Assembly: GCA_038238915.1 (NCBI GenBank)
Contig: JBBSFH010000001.1
Location: 1-64,000 of the forward strand
From: JAVVHE01 sp038238915
GTDB taxonomy: Bacteria; Pseudomonadota; Alphaproteobacteria; Sphingomonadales; Sphingomonadaceae
Direction of reading: 5' to 3'
DNA: 64,000 bases
Part shown: positions 8,520 to 14,077 of the stretch, piece after piece
Layout: each line of letters opens with the position of its first letter
How positions within the stretch are numbered: the first letter of the stretch is position 1
Made by a program: the position numbers and the translations under genes
Notes under the pieces: generated by a model
The model's database searches: none
The model's input: the letters and a program-made list of their open reading frames with translations, nothing else
Told to the model about the DNA's origin: nothing

Positions 8520-8770
8520 TAGTCTTCTCTCTTTCTCAAGCGACATGAGCGAAAACGACCGAGTTGACTTACTCGGTCTATAAATCCGGCATCACGGCCC
8601 CAAATATACCCAAACGCAGCCATCGATAAAATTACGATTACGCCTATCCCGAAAACTGATCTGTTCGTATGATAGGCTGTCCATAAAGTTTTAATGCCGT
8701 AGCCTGCATAGATGATCCAAAAGGCCCATAATAGGAGACGTAGTGATCGCGGGCGTAGTTTGATAGACAT
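8519..8770 (-). CDS. Small membrane protein embedded in the bkd operon
   Basis: An 83-residue protein I do not recognise. The N-terminus is basic (MSIKLRPRSLR). Two hydrophobic segments follow (LLLWAFWIIYAGYGIKTLW and FGIGVIVILSMAAFGYIWG), and the C-terminus is Arg-rich. A good ribosome-binding site (GGAGTGAG) sits a few bases before ATG 8770. The stop overlaps the E2 start by one base. It lies 5 bases after the E1beta stop and is visibly more AT-rich than its neighbours, so it looks like a late insertion between two subunit genes. A helper role in membrane association is only speculation. Confidence 0.7.
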   Translation of the reverse strand: MSIKLRPRSLRLLLWAFWIIYAGYGIKTLWTAYHTNRSVFGIGVIVILSMAAFGYIWGRDAGFIDRVSQLGRFRSCRLRKRED

Positions 8771-8775
8771 CGAAC

Positions 8776-9789
8776 TCACTCCTCCATCACCTTCCGGAGC
8801 GCCGCAATGATTCGTGCCGGTCCCGGGAAGTAATTCCACTCGAACGCGTGCGGATACGGCGTGTCCCACCCCGTCACGCGCAGGATCGGCGCCTCCAGAT
8901 AGTGGAAACACCGCTCCTGCACCTGCGCGGACAGTTCCGCGCCGAAGCCGCTGGTGCGCGTCGCCTCGTGGACGATGACGCAGCGGCCGGTTTTGCGCAC
9001 GCTCTCGACGATCGTGTCGGTGTCGAGCGGCAGCAGCGTGCGCAGATCGATCACCTCGGCGTCCACCCCGGCTTCCTCGGCGGACGCCAGCGCCACATGC
9101 ACCATCGTGCCGTAGGCGAGCATCGTCACGTCCTGACCGCCACGCACCACCGCCGCCTTGCCGAGCGGCACGCGGTAATGGCCCTCGGGCACTTCGGACG
9201 CCGGGTGCTTGGACCACGGCTGGACGGGGCGGTCGTGGTGGCCGTCGAAGGGGCCGTTGTAGATGCGCTTGGGCTCGAAGAAGAGAACGGGATCGTCGTC
9301 CTCGATCGCGCTGATGAGCAGGCCCTTGGCGTCGTAGGGGGTGGACGGGATCACGGTCTTGAGGCCGACGACGTGGGTGAAGATCGCTTCGGGCGACTGG
9401 CTGTGCGTCTGCCCGCCGAAGATGCCGCCGCCAACCGGCGAGCGGATCGTGATCGGCGCGGTGAAATCGCCGTTGCTGCGGTATCTGAGACGCGCGGCCT
9501 CGCTGATGAGTTGGTCTATGCCGGGGTAGATGTAATCCGCGAACTGGATTTCGGGGACGGGACGCAGGCCGTAGGCGCCCATGCCGATTGCAGCCGCGAT
9601 GATGCCGCCCTCGGCAATCGGCGCGTCGAAGCAGCGGGTGAGGCCGTATTTCGCCTGCAGGCCATCGGTGGCGCGAAAGACGCCGCCGAAGAAGCCGACG
9701 TCCTGGCCGAAGATGACCACATCGGGATCGCGCGCGAGCATGGTGTCGAGCGCGCTGTTGATCGCCTGGATCATGTTCATGACTGGCAT
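8776..9789 (-). CDS. bkdA2: Branched-chain 2-oxoacid dehydrogenase E1 beta subunit
   Basis: A 337-residue E1 beta subunit that forms a heterotetramer with E1 alpha and decarboxylates branched-chain 2-oxoacids from Val, Leu and Ile. Characteristic segments are MIQAINSALDTMLARDPDV, FGQDVGFFGGVFRATDGL, DAPIAEGGIIAAAIGMG and RSPVGGGIFGGQTHSQSPE. ATG at 9789 overlaps the E1 alpha stop by one base (TGATG), which implies coupled translation. The GVFRATDGL signature favours the branched-chain rather than the pyruvate type. Confidence 0.92.
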   Translation of the reverse strand: MPVMNMIQAINSALDTMLARDPDVVIFGQDVGFFGGVFRATDGLQAKYGLTRCFDAPIAEGGIIAAAIGMGAYGLRPVPEIQFADYIYPGIDQLISEAARLRYRSNGDFTAPITIRSPVGGGIFGGQTHSQSPEAIFTHVVGLKTVIPSTPYDAKGLLISAIEDDDPVLFFEPKRIYNGPFDGHHDRPVQPWSKHPASEVPEGHYRVPLGKAAVVRGGQDVTMLAYGTMVHVALASAEEAGVDAEVIDLRTLLPLDTDTIVESVRKTGRCVIVHEATRTSGFGAELSAQVQERCFHYLEAPILRVTGWDTPYPHAFEWNYFPGPARIIAALRKVMEE

Positions 9790-11024
9790 CAGGCGAGCCC
9801 CGCTTCGGCGCGTTGTTCGACGACGTGGGGGGCCATCTCTTTGAAAATGCCCTCGAACATCGTGCGCGGATCGGGGCCGGGACCGGTGCCTAAAGTGCCA
9901 TTGGCTTCCGCCTCGCGGCCTGCCGCGCGGACCTGCGCCGTCACCTCGATTAGCAGCGCGGCGTGGCGCTCTTCGTCCCAGTGGCCTTCCACGATCAGGT
10001 GCTGCTTCAGGCGCGCCACCGGATCCCCGAGTGGCCATGCGGCGCTCTCGTCGGCGGGGCGGTAGCGCGCGGGATCGTCCGAGGTGGAATGGCCCTCGGC
10101 GCGGTAGGTGAACATCTCGATCAACGTGGGGCCAAGGTTGGCGCGCGCGCGCTCGGCCGCCCACTGCGTGGCCGCATAGACCGCGAGGATATCGTTGCCG
10201 TCGACGCGCAAGCCGGGGAGGCCATAGGCGAGCGCGCGCGCGGCAAACGTGGTGTGCGAACCGCCCGCGATGCCGGTGAAGCTGCTGATCGCCCACTGGT
10301 TGTTGACGACATTGAGGATGACCGGCGCGCGGTAGACGGTGGCGAAGGTGCAGGCCGAGTGGAAATCGCCCTCGGCGGTGGAACCGTCGCCGATCCACGC
10401 GGCCGCGATGCGCGTATCGCCCTTGTATGCGCTGGCCATCGCCCAGCCCGCCGCCTGCGGATATTGCGTGGCGAGGTTGCCGCTGATGCTGAAGAAGCCG
10501 AACTCCCGGCTGGAATACATGATCGGCAACTGGCGGCCGAGCAGCGGATCTTTGCTGTTGCTGTAGACCTGGTTCATCATCATCACCAGCGGATAGCCGC
10601 GCGTGATGAGCAGGCCCTGCTGGCGGTAGGTGGGGAAGCACATATCGTCGGGGTTCAGCGCCAATGCCGCGCCGACCGCGACCGCCTCTTCTCCAAGCGA
10701 CTTCATGTAGAAGCTCGTCTTGCCCTGGCGCTGCACGCGGTACATGCGATCGTCGTAGGCGCGCACGGTGAGCAGCGCGGTCAGCGCCCGGATCAGCGTT
10801 TCGGGCCCGAGGTTCGGGTTCCATGGGCCGACTGCGCGGCCATCGTCGCCCAGTACGCGGATGAGGCCGTAGACATGTTCGCGGATGTCGGCCGGATCGA
10901 CGCCGATGTCGGGGCGCGCCAGCCCGCCCGCCGGGGGCACGCGCACATGGCTGAAATCGGGGGCCTGACCGGGACGCGTCGGCGGCTCGGGAATGTGGAG
11001 GGTGAGCGGCGGGGTGTTGGTCAT
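9789..11024 (-). CDS. bkdA1: Branched-chain 2-oxoacid dehydrogenase E1 alpha subunit
   Basis: A 411-residue thiamine-diphosphate-binding subunit. The ThDP motif starts at Gly212 (GDGSTAEGDFHSA) and closes with NVVNNQWAISS. QGKTSFYMKSLGEEAVAVG is diagnostic of the branched-chain type, and the long N-terminal extension (about 60 residues before the first helix) also fits. First gene of the operon E1alpha-E1beta-small membrane protein-E2-GNAT. The 81 bases between its start and the divergent truB must hold both promoters. Confidence 0.93.
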   Translation of the reverse strand: MTNTPPLTLHIPEPPTRPGQAPDFSHVRVPPAGGLARPDIGVDPADIREHVYGLIRVLGDDGRAVGPWNPNLGPETLIRALTALLTVRAYDDRMYRVQRQGKTSFYMKSLGEEAVAVGAALALNPDDMCFPTYRQQGLLITRGYPLVMMMNQVYSNSKDPLLGRQLPIMYSSREFGFFSISGNLATQYPQAAGWAMASAYKGDTRIAAAWIGDGSTAEGDFHSACTFATVYRAPVILNVVNNQWAISSFTGIAGGSHTTFAARALAYGLPGLRVDGNDILAVYAATQWAAERARANLGPTLIEMFTYRAEGHSTSDDPARYRPADESAAWPLGDPVARLKQHLIVEGHWDEERHAALLIEVTAQVRAAGREAEANGTLGTGPGPDPRTMFEGIFKEMAPHVVEQRAEAGLA

Positions 11025-11105
11025 GGGGGCAATGCGGCCGTAGGCGATGGTGCGGTGCGGCGGCAAGGGTTGCGCGCGGGTCGATACGGCCGCACGCGAG
11101 CATCG

Positions 11106-12095
11106 ATGAGCGCGCATGGCTGGATCATCGTCGATAAACCGCTGGGGATCACCTCGGCAAGCGTGGTCGGGCGCGTGAAGGGACTGGCGCGCGCGGCGGG
11201 GTGGGGGAAGGCGAAGGTGGGGCATGGGGGGACTTTGGACCCGCTGGCGACGGGCGTGCTGCCGATTGCGTTGGGGGAGGCGACGAAGCTGTGTGGGCGG
11301 ATGCTCGATGCGGTGAAGGCGTACCGGTTCGAGGTGACCTTTGGGGTGGCGACGGCGACCGACGATGCCGAGGGGGCGGTGGTCGCTTCGTCCGTGGTGC
11401 GGCCGACGCTGGCCGAGGTGGAGGCGGTGCTGGGGCGATTTACGGGGCCGATCTCGCAGCGGCCGCCCGCGTATTCGGCGCTGAAAGTGGACGGCGAGCG
11501 GGCCTATGCCCGCGCGCGGGCGGGGGAGGAGCTGGTGCTCGCCGAGCGGGGCGTGACCATCCATGCGCTATCCACCCGTCATCCCGGGCTTGACCCGGGA
11601 CCTGCCTTTTCTCCGTCCGACTGCGACCCACGGAGGCAGGTAGGTCCCGGCTCGGAGGCCGGGATGACGGGTTTCGAGGGGGGTGGGCGGTTAGAAGCGA
11701 TTACCCTGGAGGTGGTCTGCTCCAAAGGTACCTATGTGCGCAGCCTCGCACGCGATATCGCGCTCGCGCTCGGCACCGTCGGCCATATCACCATGCTGCG
11801 CCGCACCCGCGCCGGGCCGTTCGCCGAGGGGCAGGCGCATACGCTGGACAGCTTGCAGATGTTATGCGATGAAGGGGTCTTGGCAGACGCAGTTCTGCCG
11901 ATCGCCGCGGGGCTGGACGACATCCCGGCTCTCGTGGTGGACCCGGATGAGGCGGCGGCTCTGAGACAGGGCCGCAGGCTGGCCGGGCGCCCTGGCCGGT
12001 CCGGCCTCCATCTGGCGATATTGGGTGACGTGCCCGTGGCGTTGGTGGTGGTTTCCTCATTTGAGGTGCGGGTCGAGCGGGGGTTCAACCTGTGA
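11106..12095 (+). CDS. truB: tRNA pseudouridine(55) synthase
   Basis: A 329-residue TruB that makes pseudouridine-55 in tRNA. The catalytic Asp45 is in GHGGTLDPLATG, and SKGTYVRSLARDIA and the C-terminal PUA-like region follow. Residues 157-189 are not part of the family. They are encoded by a 99-bp palindromic repeat inserted in frame between the strand after VTIHAL and the strand LEAITLEVVCSKGTY, a surface loop in known TruB structures. The reading frame stays open throughout, so the enzyme is probably functional. It is followed by rpsO after 19 bases. Confidence 0.95.
   Translation: MSAHGWIIVDKPLGITSASVVGRVKGLARAAGWGKAKVGHGGTLDPLATGVLPIALGEATKLCGRMLDAVKAYRFEVTFGVATATDDAEGAVVASSVVRPTLAEVEAVLGRFTGPISQRPPAYSALKVDGERAYARARAGEELVLAERGVTIHALSTRHPGLDPGPAFSPSDCDPRRQVGPGSEAGMTGFEGGGRLEAITLEVVCSKGTYVRSLARDIALALGTVGHITMLRRTRAGPFAEGQAHTLDSLQMLCDEGVLADAVLPIAAGLDDIPALVVDPDEAAALRQGRRLAGRPGRSGLHLAILGDVPVALVVVSSFEVRVERGFNL
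11574..11672. repeat. 99-bp palindromic element inserted in frame in truB
   Basis: The arms ACCCGTCATCCCGG (11574-11587) and CCGGGATGACGGGT (11659-11672) are perfect 14-bp inverted repeats. The left half also forms a hairpin (CCCGGG-CTTGA-CCCGGG). The length is exactly 33 codons, so the reading frame is kept. The core (GTCATCCCGG-x-CTTG) matches the repeat cluster at 13358-13957, so these are one family. Confidence 0.85.
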
Positions 12096-12114
12096 TGATC
12101 GCGGAGCAACGGAC

Positions 12115-12384
12115 ATGTCGATATCTGCTGAACAGAAAACCGAAGTCATTGGCGAGCATGCGCGCAGCGAAAGCGACACGGGCTCGCCCGAGGTGCAGGT
12201 CGCGATCCTGACGACGCGCATCCAGAACCTTACCGATCACTTCAAGACGCACAAGAAGGACAACCACTCGCGGCGCGGGCTGCTGATGATGGTCAACAAG
12301 CGGCGGAGTTTGCTGGCCTATCTGAAGCGGACGGAGGAGGAGCGCTACTCGGCGCTGATCGCCAAGCTGGGGCTGCGGAAGTAG
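12115..12384 (+). CDS. rpsO: 30S ribosomal protein S15
   Basis: An 89-residue S15, the standard length. It binds the central domain of 16S rRNA early in 30S assembly. SPEVQVAILTTRIQNLTDHFKTH contains the S15 signature, and the RRGLLMMVNKRRSLLAYLK segment with C-terminal GLRK completes it. It sits in the usual truB-rpsO-pnp order, but the distance to pnp is 1.7 kb instead of the usual few hundred bases. Confidence 0.97.
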   Translation: MSISAEQKTEVIGEHARSESDTGSPEVQVAILTTRIQNLTDHFKTHKKDNHSRRGLLMMVNKRRSLLAYLKRTEEERYSALIAKLGLRK

Positions 12385-12406
12385 GCGTTGGGCAAGAGGG
12401 GGCGAT

Positions 12407-13238
12407 ATGCGCAAATCAATCTTGGTTTTTACGGGATCATTAGGGGTTCTCTTAGCTTCGTCGGTCTCTGCTGAACGAGCGGCTATCACGCCGTCGGGAC
12501 AGCCAGATGTCATGTATTGATGCTGCTGAAGCGGGCAGCAAGGTTGCAAATCATTGCCTAAATGTCGGTTGGCAGATTACGGATCAGACGGCTAGCCAGA
12601 TCACCTGCCAAGTTCCAATGTCAGCAATGAGGTCTGTGCTGACGCAAGCACTTATAGGCAACAGCTACTCGACCGCGCCTTTATCGTTCGTGCGAGTGAC
12701 ACTGGTTAAGGTCGGAAACAATACCCGCGCGCAAGCGACAGCTTGGGTGGAGACCCAAATGGCGTTTGGCCAAATGCGTCGGCAGCAATTCTCCGACGAT
12801 AAGACGTTCAACAACCTGCTCGGTTTCTTGGTGGCGTCCGGCGGCGAGCTTCCGCCCGGCACACGGATCTCGGGTATTTGGATGGGTGTCGACGGTAAGC
12901 CGATCAGCGATGGAAAGTCGGTGTATATCCCGGTCGCGCGAGTGCTTCCCAACTCTCCCGGTGCTAAAGCGGGTATTCTGGTCGGTGATCACGTTGTTGA
13001 GGTAAATGGCAAAATATTCAAGTCGCTAGATGAAATGAAGAAGTCTCTGAACCGCGTAGGGGTAGGCGTAAGTTATCCCGTCGTGCTAATCCGAAGTGGC
13101 GTGAGGCAAACTGTTATGCTCGAAGCCCAAGAACGTCCCCTTGTTGGGACGCCGGAATATGATGCGCTTGTTGTAAACTCCAATGAGGTGCCCGCACCGA
13201 GCTCGGGTGATGCGGCGCGCATAACTACGCCAAAGTAG
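12407..13238 (+). pseudogene. Secreted PDZ-domain protein broken by a one-base frameshift
   Basis: ATG 12407 opens a signal peptide (MRKSILVFTGSLGVLLASS, then VSAERA) that stops at TGA 12518 after SGQPDVMY. The rest of the protein is open in the next frame up to 13238. Removing the G at 12514 joins them and gives SGQPDVIIDAAEAGSKV, which reads naturally. The long part has a beta-rich region and then a PDZ domain (ARVLPNSPGAKAGILVGD, VVEVNGK). Either the gene is recently inactivated or the base is a sequencing error. If translated from the internal ATG 12507, the product would lack its signal peptide. GC is lower than in the neighbours, so it may be acquired. Confidence 0.7.
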
Positions 13239-13280
13239 AAGCGGCTGTGCGCTCGACTACCGCTGCTTAACTGGGGCCAA

Positions 13281-13346
13281 GGATCGCGCCCGCCTGAAGC
13301 GATCCACACCAAAGGCCTCGCCGCAATCCGGCCGCGGGGAGACGAA
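13281..13346. repeat. Direct repeat copy 1 (matches the pnp leader)
   Basis: About 66 bases starting GGATCGCGCCCGCCTGAAGC match 13997-14067 with few differences, including CCGCAATCCGGCCGCGGGG and GACGAA at the end. The first part is itself a small hairpin (GGATCGC / GCGATCC). The two copies flank the hairpin-repeat cluster and the GIY-YIG gene. Confidence 0.75.
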
Positions 13347-13357
13347 ATGCCCCGTAT

Positions 13358-13523
13358 CGTCAGCCCGGACTTGTTCCGGGCCGGGGCTGCCTCCGGGCCG
13401 CGAAGGCAGCCTTGCCCCGGAACAAGTCCGGGGTGACGATTGGATAAGGCAGCCTCGCCCCGGAACAAGTCCGGGGTGACGGTTGGAGATGCAGCCCCGC
13501 CCCTGAACAAGTCCGGGGTGACG
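13358..13523. repeat. Cluster of four hairpin (REP-like) repeats
   Basis: The core CCGGAACAAGTCCGG (stem CCGGA/TCCGG with an ACAAG loop) followed by GGTGACG occurs at 13414-13438, 13457-13481 and 13499-13523, the third with one mismatch. An inverted copy is at 13358-13381. Unit spacing is 42-43 bases. Each unit carries a partly conserved GGCAGCC or GCAGCC lead. The 301 bases between the PDZ remnant and the GIY-YIG gene hold only these repeats and direct repeat copy 1. Confidence 0.85.
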
Positions 13524-13539
13524 GGTGGCGAGAGGAGAT

Positions 13540-13830
13540 TTACCCGTTCAGCCTATCGTACAAATCGAGCCAATCGGGATTCTGAGCTTCGATCAGGTTG
13601 AACTTCCACACGCGCGGCCAGCGTTTGACCCGCTTTTCGTGCGCGATCGCGTCGCGGATGTCGGCGATGGGTTCGGAGGACCAGACCAGCCGCGCGATGC
13701 CGTGCTCGCGGCAGTAGCTCGACCCGAGGCCCTCGCGGTGTTCCCACATGCGGCGGGCAAGATCGGCGGTGACGCCCACATACAGCGCGCCGCGATAGCG
13801 CGACGCGAGGATATAGACATGGCCACCCAT
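13540..13830 (-). CDS. Small GIY-YIG nuclease domain protein
   Basis: A 96-residue stand-alone GIY-YIG domain. The first motif is HVYILAS with Tyr6, and LYVGVTADLARRMWEH supplies the YVG half, Arg27 and His31. Glu65 in HEKRVKRW is the expected metal ligand. The C-terminus (NLIEAQNPDWLDLYDRL) is typical of the YhbQ-like group often annotated as endonuclease. ATG at 13830 starts MGGHVYI. The gene is embedded in hairpin repeats: four on its 3' side and two on its 5' side. Its role is unknown; single-domain GIY-YIG proteins can be mobility or repair nucleases. Confidence 0.85.
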   Translation of the reverse strand: MGGHVYILASRYRGALYVGVTADLARRMWEHREGLGSSYCREHGIARLVWSSEPIADIRDAIAHEKRVKRWPRVWKFNLIEAQNPDWLDLYDRLNG

Positions 13831-13859
13831 TGCGAGGTGGTATAACCAGACACCACACA

Positions 13860-13957
13860 CGTCGTCCTGGGCTTGTCCTGGGATGGGGCTTTTCTTTGCG
13901 CTATTTACCCATACGGGAGCAGAGGCAGCGCCGCTCCGGAACAAGTCCGGGGTGACG
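13860..13957. repeat. Two further hairpin repeats upstream of pnp
   Basis: A unit with the core CCGGAACAAGTCCGG and GGTGACG lies at 13933-13957. A degenerate, oppositely oriented unit (CGTCCTGGGCTTGTCCTGGG) lies at about 13860-13888. They belong to the same family as the cluster at 13358-13523 and sit on the other side of the GIY-YIG gene. Confidence 0.7.
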
Positions 13958-13996
13958 GTTGGAGAGAGGGCGTGACGCCCTCGCAAAACGGGCACC

Positions 13997-14067
13997 GGAT
14001 CGCGCCCGCCTGAAGCGATCCAACCACGAAGGCCCCGCCGCAATCCGGCCGCGGGGGCAAGACGAAG
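13997..14067. repeat. Direct repeat copy 2 (pnp leader)
   Basis: This is the second copy of the element at 13281-13346. It ends 10 bases before the pnp start, so here it forms the pnp 5' leader. The pair flanks about 650 bases holding the repeats and the GIY-YIG gene. Confidence 0.75.
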
Positions 14068-14077
14068 GACTACCAAT

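Noticed and set aside
13358..13523. CRISPR array
   Set aside because: Only three or four hairpin units with 17-18 base, partly conserved gaps and no cas genes; they are REP-like repeats.
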